Of a stretch of 23,699 nucleotides of DNA, positions 14,475 through 21,509 are shown one piece after another. The first letter of the stretch is position 1, and every line of letters starts with the position of its first letter. Below the pieces are notes generated by a model. It made no database searches. It was not told the DNA's origin and saw only the letters and a list, made by a program, of their open reading frames with translations. The DNA comes from Nitrospiraceae bacterium. Its GTDB lineage: Bacteria > Nitrospirota > Nitrospiria > Nitrospirales > Nitrospiraceae. The position numbers and the translations under genes were made by a program. Location: contig JACVSD010000016.1 in assembly GCA_014534095.1 (NCBI GenBank), positions 1 to 23,699 on the forward strand, given 5' to 3'.

Positions 14475-15782
14475 TCACCCGGTTGAGTCAGCTTGGTTCT
14501 TGATACCGCTGTCACCGATCTGAGCACCGACTTCTCGCGATGCAGAGACCGGGACAATCGGAAGATAGACATGCACTGATGTACCAAGGCCCGGTTCACT
14601 GGTAATCGTGACGACGCCGCCGCTTTCCGTGACGATGTCCCGTACCGAAGCGAGCCCCAGCCCCGTTCCTTGCCCTTTCGGTTTTGTGGTGAAGAACCGC
14701 TCAAACGCATGGCTGAGCGTTTCGGCATTCATCCCGATGCCCGTATCCCGAACCACCAATCGAGCATAGGGACCCGGTTCACGCAACTGGAGCGCGTCGG
14801 TCGTCCTTTCATCCAGATCCAAACGCTCGGTCATGATCACGAGGCGCCCCCCTTCTGGCATGGCATCTCGAGCGTTCAGACACAGGTTGATCAGCATCCT
14901 TTCAATCTGGCTGAAATCGGCGCGCAAGCCCCCCAAGCCGGGCGCAAGAACAGTGACCAACTCAATGCGTTGTCCCAACAAGGGCTTCAGCAACGGTTCG
15001 AGCGATACCATGACGTCATTCAGGGACACCGTCTGAACGGGAGAGGTTTCGTGGCGATTCAGGGCGAGCAACCGGCCGGTAAGGTCAGCCGCCCGCTTCG
15101 TCGCTTCTCCGATTTGCCGAATGCTTTCACGCTGCGGCCCTCCCAATGACGGATCCTGTGTCAGCAGTTCGCTGTATGCTCCGATGACCAAGAGCATATT
15201 GTTAAGATCATGCGCCAAGCCACCGGCCACGTCCCCGACCACGTGGCATCGCTGCACAGTATGCATGAGCGTGTCAGCCTGGATGCGATCCGTGACCTCG
15301 GTCAAGAACAAGGCATACGCGACAGCCCCGTTCCATCGAAGGGTCGCGATCCGCATCTCGACATTCATCATGTGTCCATGCCGATGGCGCGCTTGGATGC
15401 GAACCCGTCGCGGGAGTGGGACCCGACGAAACTCCTCATGAAACGAAGCCTGTTGCGCCGGCGGAATGAGGGTCTCAGCCAATGACCGACCCATGACTTC
15501 GTCAGTACTCCATCCCAATAGCTCCCCGGCGCGATCGTTCCAGCGCATGATCACACCGGAGAGCGTAATCAAGATATAGGGTTCCGCGTGCTCCAGGATC
15601 AAAGGCGCCCAGTGAGGCCCGCCACCAGCGGGGCTGGATGGACGGCGCCGCAAGGCCATGTGCTGAAGGGTCAACGGCCCGATCGCCGAGAGGAGTATCA
15701 GCAACCATATCTCAACCAAGCTCGCCTGCTGTGATAAACGGAAAACGGTCACCGCCGTCAGGCCCGTTTGCGTGAGCACCAA
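14475..15782 (-). CDS. PAS-domain sensor histidine kinase, membrane bound (start uncertain)
   Basis: From the TTG at 15782 the product is 435 residues: two membrane helices (about 1-14 and 22-42), a PAS domain (about 60-165), a HisKA dimerisation domain with H191 in GGLAHDLNN, and an ATPase domain with N303 in LCLNARDAMPEGG, D346 in VRDTGIGM, and GQGTGLGLASV (371-380). It should autophosphorylate in response to a signal sensed by the PAS or membrane part. It has no receiver domain, and no response regulator lies next to it. The frame stays open upstream to a TAG at 15882-15884, adding a basic, membrane-helix-preceding sequence (RRRWREVWTRHRLGKRW and onward) with no ATG, GTG or TTG. A good ribosome binding site precedes an in-frame ATC at 15869. 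The true start may therefore be 29 codons upstream, giving a longer first helix. Confidence 0.9.
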   Translation of the reverse strand: MVLTQTGLTAVTVFRLSQQASLVEIWLLILLSAIGPLTLQHMALRRRPSSPAGGGPHWAPLILEHAEPYILITLSGVIMRWNDRAGELLGWSTDEVMGRSLAETLIPPAQQASFHEEFRRVPLPRRVRIQARHRHGHMMNVEMRIATLRWNGAVAYALFLTEVTDRIQADTLMHTVQRCHVVGDVAGGLAHDLNNMLLVIGAYSELLTQDPSLGGPQRESIRQIGEATKRAADLTGRLLALNRHETSPVQTVSLNDVMVSLEPLLKPLLGQRIELVTVLAPGLGGLRADFSQIERMLINLCLNARDAMPEGGRLVIMTERLDLDERTTDALQLREPGPYARLVVRDTGIGMNAETLSHAFERFFTTKPKGQGTGLGLASVRDIVTESGGVVTITSEPGLGTSVHVYLPIVPVSASREVGAQIGDSGIKNQADSTG

Positions 15783-15866
15783 GGCGGTCAGGAGCCAGCG
15801 TTTGCCAAGCCTGTGCCGGGTCCAAACTTCCCGCCATCTGCGCCTCGGCGAAACTACGGTGCTGAT

Positions 15867-15880
15867 GATACCGCGCTCCT
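15867..15880 (-). promoter_or_regulatory. Shine-Dalgarno with possible AUC start of the histidine kinase
   Basis: Reading leftward, AGGAG (15880-15876) is followed after 6 bases by two in-frame ATC codons (15869-15867 and 15866-15864), and the frame runs without a stop into the kinase. AUC is a known but very rare initiation codon. The only conventional in-frame starts (TTG 15782, GTG 15779) have no ribosome binding site and would cut into the first membrane helix. Confidence 0.35.
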
Positions 15881-15884
15881 ACCA

Positions 15885-16256
15885 ATCATGACTCAAGTGA
15901 CCGTCCCCCGAGAGAAAGAGGACGCGGTCTGGTGATGAAGGACACCAATAGCAGAGATGCGCGAACCGTCTAGTAGAGGATGACTCTGCCGGCGGGGCTT
16001 TTATGGACGGGTGCTGCTAGGGTATTCCTGCTCTATCGTCCTCAGTACGATTCGACCAACCCACAGCGGCTTCGTGCCGTTTTGGGGATATCGAAAGACT
16101 GAGAAGCCGAAACGGGCACCACATCAAACGCGGGGCAATGAACATTTGGAGGATGAAATGTACGCTGCCGGTCGGATTGGTTGCTGGGACCTTGGAGAGG
16201 GCACGGCATGAACTTCGATTCGAACTGGGTCCGGCTTGTCCCAACAACTGCTCGCA
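15885..16256. other. 372-base stretch without a recognised gene
   Basis: This lies upstream of the kinase and downstream of the leftward gene ending at 16257. A bulged hairpin may form at 15899-15929 (GACCG with CGGTC, plus TCC with GGA). A terminator-like element lies at 16065-16083 (listed separately). GGAGG (16148-16152) precedes an ATG at 16158 with ideal spacing, but the frame encodes only 17 residues (MYAAGRIGCWDLGEGTA). An ATG at 16153 starts a 35-residue frame. Neither resembles a known protein. Together these could be parts of a small transcript. Confidence 0.45.
16065..16083 (+). terminator. Possible small intrinsic terminator
   Basis: AGCGGC, a TTCGT loop and GCCGTT form a compact stem (one G-T pair) followed by TTTT-like sequence to 16083. 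It would stop a rightward transcript, but no rightward gene lies upstream, so it is either fortuitous or the end of a small RNA. Confidence 0.25.
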
Positions 16257-16583
16257 TTAATCCGGCGGCGCCTGAGCCAGCTTCTTCTCAAAGCTGGCCT
16301 GAAGCGATTCGCCCGTGAGATGTCCGGGCTCGAGTACGCCGGCTTCCACTAAGGTGCTCAGTCGCGGGCGTGGATCCAACCGTAAGAGCGCCTGTCGCGT
16401 CAGCGCGGTGGATTCGAGGACCGTCTGGTAGGTGTGCAGCCAGGACTCCGTGACGGCGCGTAAGCCGGCATCCGACGGTTTCATCCGGCCCAGCCTCACC
16501 TGTTGGAGCAGCTTGACCAGAGGATCGGATGCGGCAATAGTCGAGATCGCCTCCTGCAAAGCGGTGTCGGAAGCATCGGACAT
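16257..16583 (-). CDS. Small hypothetical protein in the fmdB operon
   Basis: The 108-residue product was not recognised. It is helical throughout, with regular Leu/Ala/Thr-rich helices (ALQEAISTIAASDPLVKLLQ, WLHTYQTVLESTALTRQALL), and lacks a signal peptide, cysteines and metal motifs, so it is probably a small cytoplasmic helical bundle. It starts 7 bases after the fmdB-like gene's stop codon, with no clear ribosome binding site of its own, so it is probably translated from the same transcript by coupling. Its function may relate to the FmdB-type zinc-ribbon partner, but this is only an association by position. Confidence 0.72.
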   Translation of the reverse strand: MSDASDTALQEAISTIAASDPLVKLLQQVRLGRMKPSDAGLRAVTESWLHTYQTVLESTALTRQALLRLDPRPRLSTLVEAGVLEPGHLTGESLQASFEKKLAQAPPD

Positions 16584-16590
16584 TGGGCAG

Positions 16591-16815
16591 TCAATTCATC
16601 GAACAGGCGCCTGGACCTCGCGGATCGCCGCAACTTCCGCATGCGCCGCCTCCTCCAGACGGCGTCCATCCGCCGGACGCCGACACCCCAAAGGCGGAAA
16701 ACTGTTTCTCCAGCGTAGTCGCCTGACATTGGGGACAGACCGCTTTGGTCGCCCCCTGAACCAGCAACTCGAAGCGATGATTGCATTCACCACACACATA
16801 TTCGAAGATAGGCAT
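16591..16815 (-). CDS. FmdB-family zinc-ribbon protein
   Basis: The 74-residue product begins MPIFEYVCGECNHRFELLV, the hallmark of FmdB (CxxC_CxxC_SSSS, putative regulatory) proteins, and has a second pair CPQC at about 38-41, giving a four-cysteine zinc ribbon. It ends with a Gly-rich tail carrying three more cysteines (GACGSCGDPRGPGACSMN). The family is small, predicted to bind zinc and possibly nucleic acid, and its role is unknown. AGGAG sits 8 bases before the ATG at 16815, which fixes the start and excludes upstream in-frame extensions that lack family sequence. A strong promoter lies at 16843-16872, and the small gene 16257-16583 follows in the same operon. Confidence 0.88.
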   Translation of the reverse strand: MPIFEYVCGECNHRFELLVQGATKAVCPQCQATTLEKQFSAFGVSASGGWTPSGGGGACGSCGDPRGPGACSMN

Positions 16816-16842
16816 GGACGTGTCTCCTTGGTGAGTGGCCGT

Positions 16843-16872
16843 ATTATAAAGTCGCCGCCGAGACAATCGCAA
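16843..16872 (-). promoter_or_regulatory. Sigma70-type promoter of the fmdB-like operon
   Basis: Reading leftward, TTGCGA (16872-16867), an 18-base spacer, and TATAAT (16848-16843). Both boxes and the spacing are identical to the rph promoter at 4226-4255. Transcription would begin near 16836, giving a leader of about 21 bases that contains the AGGAG of the gene. The same region lies just upstream of the divergent gene at 16886. Confidence 0.65.
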
Positions 16873-16885
16873 CGATAGGAGCGCT

Positions 16886-17158
16886 ATGTACCAGGAAGAG
16901 AAAACCTTCACGCTACGGTTTACCCTGGAAGCCTCCTTTCCGGAGGACTACGAGGGCGATGAAGACCAGAAGGCCTGGCTCCGGGAATGGGAAGCCCTAA
17001 TCAAGCCGGATGTGCTCAAGCGGGTGTTCGAGGCACTTCGCCACCACCCCGGATGGACCTCGCACATTCGCAACCGGGGTGCCTCGCCGGCAGATGAAAT
17101 TGAAGTCGTGCTGGCTCGTGATTTTTCACAGCCCCTGCCCTTCGCCATCGAAACATGA
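16886..17158 (+). CDS. Small conserved-looking hypothetical protein before hemW
   Basis: The 90-residue product was not recognised. It is an acidic, mixed alpha/beta protein with a strand-rich start (EKTFTLRFTLEASFPEDYEG), a helix around QKAWLREWEALIKPDVLKRV, and a strand near the end (EIEVVLARDF), without signal peptide or cysteines. TAGGAG with 5-base spacing precedes the ATG, a strong start. The stop overlaps the hemW start as ATGA, so the two are translationally coupled and probably function together or simply share expression. The promoter must lie in the 70-base gap shared with the fmdB-like gene; I could not define a rightward -35/-10 pair. Confidence 0.75.
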   Translation: MYQEEKTFTLRFTLEASFPEDYEGDEDQKAWLREWEALIKPDVLKRVFEALRHHPGWTSHIRNRGASPADEIEVVLARDFSQPLPFAIET

Positions 17159-18294
17159 ATCGGCCGCGAGACATAGGCCTTTACGTCCATGTCCCATTCT
17201 GCCGGCAACGCTGCCACTTCTGCGCATTTTATCTGGAGGTGGCGAAAAACGAGCGGATGCAGGCCTTTGCCCAGGCGTTGCGGCAGGAAATGAATAGGTA
17301 CCGGGATCAGGATATCCTCAGAGGCCGGCCGCTTCAGACGATTTATTTCGGAGGCGGTACACCGACCGCGCTTCCGGTCGCCACGCTGTGCGCGCTGTTG
17401 AGGCACATTCGCAACACCTGGCCCATGACTTCAACCGCGGAAATCACGGTCGAGGCGCATCCCTCCACCATCACGCAAGGCGTTGCGCAGACATTGGCAG
17501 AGGCCGGATTTAACCGGATCAGCTTCGGCGCTGAGTCGATGAACGACGGGGACTTCCAACCGATCGGGCGTCCGGGTTGCGTGCAGGACACGGAGCGTGC
17601 GATAGGCGCGGCGAGGTCCGCCGGATTCACGAACATCAATCTCGACCTGATGTATGGATTGCCGGGACAGAGCCTTCGCTCCTGGACCGCTACCCTTGAG
17701 TCACTGCTCGCACTACAGCCGACCCACGTCTCTTGCTATGCGCTCACGATTGAGGAAGGAACGCCCCTGGCCCGTGATATCGCGCGCCTTCGAACACCGC
17801 CGGTCGACGACGCAATGCAAATCGACATGGAAGGCGCAGCCGAAACGCTCCTGACGCACGCCGGATTCGTCCGATATGAGATTTCGAACTATGCCAAACC
17901 CGGATCGGCTTCCCATCATAATATGTTGTACTGGACGGACCAGGACTACCTCGGACTGGGACCGAGCGCCCAGTCTTATGTGGACGGCGTGCGTTTCGGC
18001 AACCGAGCCGATCTGACCGCCTACATCGAACTCCTCGAAACCGGCTCCCTGCCTATTGAAGATCGCACGCTCCTTTCCACTTCAGAGCAGCAGCGCGACG
18101 CGGTCGTCTTCGGACTCCGCTTAACCGAAGGCGTCGCGGCCTCGACAGTGGAACAAAGCTTGGTCACCCAGGCGTCACAAGCGGCGCTCGCCCGACTACT
18201 GGGCCAAGGACTCCTTGAATCAACTGCCGGACGATTGCGGCTCACGCCGTTAGGGCAGCGTTTCGCAGACAGCGTCGCGGCGGAACTTTTCTAA
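17155..18294 (+). CDS. hemW: HemW-like radical SAM haem chaperone
   Basis: The 379-residue product is a radical SAM protein of the HemN/HemW group. The cluster motif C-x3-C-x2-C is C16, C20 and C23 in FCRQRCHFCAF, followed by the SAM-binding IYFGGGTPT (63-71). Other family blocks are RISFGAESM (HemW usually has Gly-Val-Gln here), NLDLMYGLPGQ, SCYALTIEEGTPLA, RYEISNYAKPGSASHHNMLYW and YLGLGPSAQSY. The length and the absence of a long C-terminal HemN extension favour HemW, which transfers haem to target proteins such as respiratory enzymes, over a true coproporphyrinogen oxidase, though the two are hard to separate by sequence alone. The start overlaps the preceding small gene's stop (ATGA). 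Confidence 0.9.
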   Translation: MNRPRDIGLYVHVPFCRQRCHFCAFYLEVAKNERMQAFAQALRQEMNRYRDQDILRGRPLQTIYFGGGTPTALPVATLCALLRHIRNTWPMTSTAEITVEAHPSTITQGVAQTLAEAGFNRISFGAESMNDGDFQPIGRPGCVQDTERAIGAARSAGFTNINLDLMYGLPGQSLRSWTATLESLLALQPTHVSCYALTIEEGTPLARDIARLRTPPVDDAMQIDMEGAAETLLTHAGFVRYEISNYAKPGSASHHNMLYWTDQDYLGLGPSAQSYVDGVRFGNRADLTAYIELLETGSLPIEDRTLLSTSEQQRDAVVFGLRLTEGVAASTVEQSLVTQASQAALARLLGQGLLESTAGRLRLTPLGQRFADSVAAELF

Positions 18295-18548
18295 CAGAGG
18301 TTTGCTGAATGGAATCATCAGCACGTGGAGCGCCGCATCGGCCAGAATACCGCCCCACGCCATGGCGTTGAGCCGCACAAGAGACCGATTGCCACCCTTC
18401 CAACAGCGGCCGCCAGACCTTGGCGTCAAGCATGGGGCGCGACTGTGCCAGCGTCCCCACCACATGGTCCTACCACATCGTCAATCGCGCGACCGTTGAC
18501 AAGTGCCTGGTTGCGGTAGGAGACTACATAGAAGGAGCACGAACACCC

Positions 18549-18755
18549 ATGCCGATCAATATGGATCCATCCAAAAAGCGCCGTCGAGCTCAGTCTGCGG
18601 CTCCGGCCGCCGCGGGACCACCACCGGACACGACCGCCGCGTCACGCACACCGTTCGGAGAAGAAACATCAGCCGACCGTGAAAAAGATATGGCGGATGC
18701 CGAATGGAAGAATTTGTGGGACGCAACAGAAGTCATTGATATGGACAAGGTGTGA
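18549..18755 (+). CDS. Small hypothetical protein, mostly disordered
   Basis: The 68-residue product was not recognised. It is a highly charged, Ala/Pro-rich chain: KKRRR near the N-terminus, then Ala/Pro repeats, then an acidic segment (EKDMADAEWKNLWDATEVID) that could form a helix. It has no membrane part. AAGGAG at 18532-18537, 11 bases before the ATG, supports this start; the frame is open further upstream but that extension has no such site and has a low-complexity translation. A gene function cannot be inferred. The preceding 254 bases after hemW contain no other gene. Confidence 0.55.
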   Translation: MPINMDPSKKRRRAQSAAPAAAGPPPDTTAASRTPFGEETSADREKDMADAEWKNLWDATEVIDMDKV

Positions 18756-18821
18756 CCGCCTACCCTGTGATTGGCGACGTTCGTCCTTCACAGATGATCG
18801 GTAGCCACCTGCCTTTCGACT

Positions 18822-19895
18822 CTAGGCGGGTAAGAAAAAGAAGGCGACCGCTAGCATCGCGTAGACGCCTAGGAGCATGACCCCTTCCATCCAGTGCGAC
18901 TCCCCGTCCATCGACACGAATCCCAATATAATCACGGACATCGTCACGGCGGCCACTTCGAATGGAGTGAAGATGAGATCGAGCGGATGGTCGAACAGAT
19001 AACTGGCGAATACGAGAATTGGCGCCACGAATAACGCGATCTGCATACTCGAACCGACGGCAATGCCGACAGCGAGATCCATCTTGTTCTTCATGGCCAT
19101 CAGGACCGCGGTCGAGTGCTCCGCGGCATTGCCGACCAGAGCCACCACGATAACACCGACAAAGACTTGCGTGAGACCCAACTGATGGGCGGCTGGTTCA
19201 ATGGCCCCCACCAGCATTTCACTCATGGCGCCGATCAAGATCGTAACGGCTGCCAGAACTATGAGCGCCGTGCGATAGCTCCATGGCGGTTCACCAAGAT
19301 CGTCGGCATCGTGCCTGTCTCCGTCGAAGACATGCCGGTGAGTCTTGAGTGAAAAGGCCAGACTCAAACAATAAATGATAAACAGCACCGCGGCGATGAG
19401 CAGGCTCAACTCATGTTCAATACGCACCCCGCGATCAGCCGCGGTGAAATGAAAGAGCGCCGGAATGATTAGACTGACCGCGGCCAGCACGAGCATGCTG
19501 GTACCCAGCCCTGCAGCGGTCTGGTTGAATCGTTGCCGCTCGTGCTTCATGCCGCCGGCAATCATCGAGGCGCCCAAGACAAGGAGGACATTGCCGATGA
19601 TCGACCCCGTCAACGAGGCCTTCACCACATCATGCAGTCCTTCACGCAACGCCACGAACGCGATGATGAGTTCGGCCGCATTCCCGAGTGAGGCATTCAG
19701 CAAGCTTCCGATGCTGGCCCCGACATGGCAGGCGAGATGTTCCGTGGCCCGGCCCAGGAGACCGGCCAATGGAATGATTGCCAACGCCGATGTCGCGAAA
19801 ATGAAGAGCGGGTCGACCTTCAAGATTTCCAGGGCGACCGTCAGGGGAACGAAGATGAGCAGCAAATCCAGCCAGGATGCCCACAGGTGTCGCAC
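18822..19895 (-). CDS. cax: Ca2+/H+ antiporter of the CaCA family
   Basis: The 357-residue product has about 11 hydrophobic segments and both signature repeats of the cation/proton exchanger (CAX) family: SLGNAAEL (69-76) and VGNAAEHSTAV (254-264). The conserved Glu of each motif binds the cation. It should export Ca2+ (perhaps Na+ or other cations) from the cytoplasm in exchange for protons. The start is a GTG at 19895; an in-frame stop lies only 12 bases upstream and there is no earlier start, so GTG is nearly forced. No good ribosome binding site is seen. A His/Asp-rich loop (THRHVFDGDRHDADD, 185-199) in the middle may be a regulatory or metal-binding loop. It diverges from the gene at 19930 with only 34 bases between. 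Confidence 0.94.
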   Translation of the reverse strand: MRHLWASWLDLLLIFVPLTVALEILKVDPLFIFATSALAIIPLAGLLGRATEHLACHVGASIGSLLNASLGNAAELIIAFVALREGLHDVVKASLTGSIIGNVLLVLGASMIAGGMKHERQRFNQTAAGLGTSMLVLAAVSLIIPALFHFTAADRGVRIEHELSLLIAAVLFIIYCLSLAFSLKTHRHVFDGDRHDADDLGEPPWSYRTALIVLAAVTILIGAMSEMLVGAIEPAAHQLGLTQVFVGVIVVALVGNAAEHSTAVLMAMKNKMDLAVGIAVGSSMQIALFVAPILVFASYLFDHPLDLIFTPFEVAAVTMSVIILGFVSMDGESHWMEGVMLLGVYAMLAVAFFFLPA

Positions 19896-19929
19896 GGGCG
19901 GACACTAGCATGAAGCGATTTCCTTGTCG

Positions 19930-20580
19930 ATGAATCTCATGCCGGCGACCGATGTCCTCTTCTATCCCTTTCACCTCTGTCACGATCGCACCCTACACCA
20001 GCTCTTGGAGACCTTCACCCGTGTGCATTTCAGAGATTACATGGCACTCCAACTCAGCCCGTTCTTCGGCACGACGGCCTATCCCGATCGCATGGGTGAT
20101 ACCCATCGGGACCTCCTCGCTGCGGGACGCCTGGTCCAAGGCTACCATGTCAGCGGTACGCTCCCCGCACAGATCGCCGGCGACGTGGATCGTGATTTCT
20201 CGGACTTTGAATGGCGCGTGCTCTTCCATGCGGCGCTACATTCAGACCCCCGCTTTCGCATCGGTCTGTTTGGAACATCTCCGGAAACACCCCACAGGCA
20301 GCCGATCCCCGCGGATGGCCGGTTCAAGACCCACCCCTTCACTGTGGCGCAGCTTAGCCAGATGAGCCTTGTTCCGGACAGCCAACACGATGCCGCCTTC
20401 GGCTATGGTTTGGCCCTGCTGAAAACCGCCTCAGCGCTGGTGTATACAGTACACCTCGCGAGCAAACATGCGCTCGCCGTGGCGACTGATTCGTTCACGC
20501 ATTATGCCCTATTGAGCCGAAGCATCGGCCGCGACGGCGTGAGGCTGGAGAACCGTTTCATTGACAGAACCGGATACTAA
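19930..20580 (+). CDS. Hypothetical protein upstream of clpS
   Basis: The 216-residue product was not recognised. It is rich in His, Leu and aromatic residues, with no signal peptide or membrane segment. Distinct stretches are FYPFHLCHDRTLHQLLETF, RVHFRDYMALQLSPFFGTTA and HYALLSRSIGRDG. Three His-containing segments (FHLCHDRTLH, HVSG, HRQPI) could bind metal, but no known motif fits. The start is ambiguous: TTG 19924, ATG 19930 and ATG 19939 are all in frame and none has a clear ribosome binding site; 19930 is used. It ends within 30 bases of the ClpS-like start (or overlaps an alternative one), so the two are co-transcribed. Confidence 0.75.
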   Translation: MNLMPATDVLFYPFHLCHDRTLHQLLETFTRVHFRDYMALQLSPFFGTTAYPDRMGDTHRDLLAAGRLVQGYHVSGTLPAQIAGDVDRDFSDFEWRVLFHAALHSDPRFRIGLFGTSPETPHRQPIPADGRFKTHPFTVAQLSQMSLVPDSQHDAAFGYGLALLKTASALVYTVHLASKHALAVATDSFTHYALLSRSIGRDGVRLENRFIDRTGY

Positions 20581-20605
20581 CGGCAGGCCTCTTCCGACAA
20601 ATACT

Positions 20606-20899
20606 ATGGCTGTATCGCCCCCGCAAACCATTCCCGACATTACAGAGGAAGTAGGGACCGGATCCGGTGACGATTTTGAATCGCGCGTGACGGTGTACAA
20701 CTGCGACTGCCATACCTACCAGCAAGTCATTGAGTTGTTTTGCCGCTTCATTCCCGGCATGACGTCCTCCAAGGCTTTCGAATTGGCCTACCGGATCGAT
20801 CACGAGGGGGAAGCGATGGTCTTTGCGGGAGCATCCGAACGGGCCGAAGAGGTGGCGACGAAACTGGCGGGAGGCGGATTACGGGTTTCCATTCAATAG
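20606..20899 (+). CDS. clpS: ClpS-like ATP-dependent protease adaptor
   Basis: The 97-residue product has the ClpS fold from about residue 27: VTVYNCDCHTYQQVIELFCR (29-48), ELAYRIDHEGEAMVFAG (59-75) and a C-terminal strand. ClpS delivers N-degron substrates to ClpA/ClpC by binding the N-terminal residue through a loop beginning Asn-Asp-Asp (N34-D35-D36 in E. coli) and a His in the V/I-H-x-E-G segment. Here the loop is N32-C33-D34-C35-H36, so the first Asp is replaced by Cys, and H66 is present. An altered specificity is possible. The ATG at 20606 has no clear ribosome binding site. A TTG at 20561, overlapping the upstream gene and preceded by GGAG at a 10-base spacing, would add 15 residues and cannot be excluded. 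Confidence 0.85.
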   Translation: MAVSPPQTIPDITEEVGTGSGDDFESRVTVYNCDCHTYQQVIELFCRFIPGMTSSKAFELAYRIDHEGEAMVFAGASERAEEVATKLAGGGLRVSIQ

Positions 20900-20915
20900 G
20901 TCGGACTTGAAACTG

Positions 20916-21245
20916 TTACTTCTGCTTCTCCTTCGATTTGGAGGACGGGCGAGCTGCCGGCTTCCCTGTTTTGCCCTGGGGCTTTGCCTGCGCCGTGCTG
21001 GCAGCTTTTGTGGTTTTCGCGCCACGTTTGGAAGAAGATTTGCTTGCCTTGCTCGGTTTGACCGGTACCATGTAGGTTGATGTCTTATTCACTTTCGCCA
21101 ATTGATCGCCGCTAAGCACACGAACCTGATACAACTCGAAGAGCTTGCCGATAGCCTTGGTATCGCCTTTACGCGCTGCATTAAGCAGCCGCCGGCGTGT
21201 GTTCATTTCCTCTTCTTCCGTATGCGAAGCGGCTCGTCGTTCCAT
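20916..21245 (-). CDS. Lys/Ala/Ser-rich tailed small protein
   Basis: The 109-residue product has a structured N-terminal part (about 14-45) with helices RRRLLNAARKGDTKAIGKLF and a following ELYQVRV segment. The long C-terminal tail (about 60-109) is made of Lys, Ser, Ala and Pro (KASKSSSKRGAKTTK and on), like histone H1-type or AlgP-type tails. Such tails bind DNA or RNA electrostatically, so it may be nucleoid-associated, but no family was recognised. The ATG at 21245 has AAAGGA 6 bases upstream, a better site than the in-frame ATG at 21206. It converges with the clpS gene at a 16-base gap and diverges from 21510. Confidence 0.78.
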   Translation of the reverse strand: MERRAASHTEEEEMNTRRRLLNAARKGDTKAIGKLFELYQVRVLSGDQLAKVNKTSTYMVPVKPSKASKSSSKRGAKTTKAASTAQAKPQGKTGKPAARPSSKSKEKQK

Positions 21246-21434
21246 GCCAATCCTTTCTCAGTACCCGCCCTTGAGCTCACGGCGCCCGGTCCCCTTCGGC
21301 ACACCAGGTCCAAAAAATCGGCGAAGTATATCAGAATCAAGAGGAATTTTGGAATAATCTCCTTAGGTCCTCCCTCAGAAAAGAAAAGCGGGTTTCCAGG
21401 CGCGGCTGAGTGTGCTTCTGCCAGGAATCCACCA

Positions 21435-21464
21435 TTGAGCCTTTACGCGAGTCGCCGGTATACT
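21435..21464 (+). promoter_or_regulatory. Promoter of the DUF3386 gene
   Basis: TTGAGC (21435-21440), an 18-base spacer and TATACT (21459-21464) make a plausible sigma70 promoter. Transcription from about 21471 would leave a leader of about 39 bases that includes the GAGGAG ribosome binding site at 21497-21502. Confidence 0.5.
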
Positions 21465-21509
21465 CGCCTCACATCTGTCCATCTATTTGAATTGAAGAGG
21501 AGATGAAAC

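Noticed and set aside
18250..18465. 71-residue minus-strand frame with a hydrophobic segment (MAWGGILADAALHVLMIPF)
   Set aside because: It overlaps the 3' end of hemW, has no ribosome binding site, and the first half is poor quality; possibly a remnant but not supported.
18420..18548. Upstream in-frame extension of the gene at 18549
   Set aside because: It lacks a ribosome binding site and has a low-complexity translation; AAGGAG sits before the internal ATG.
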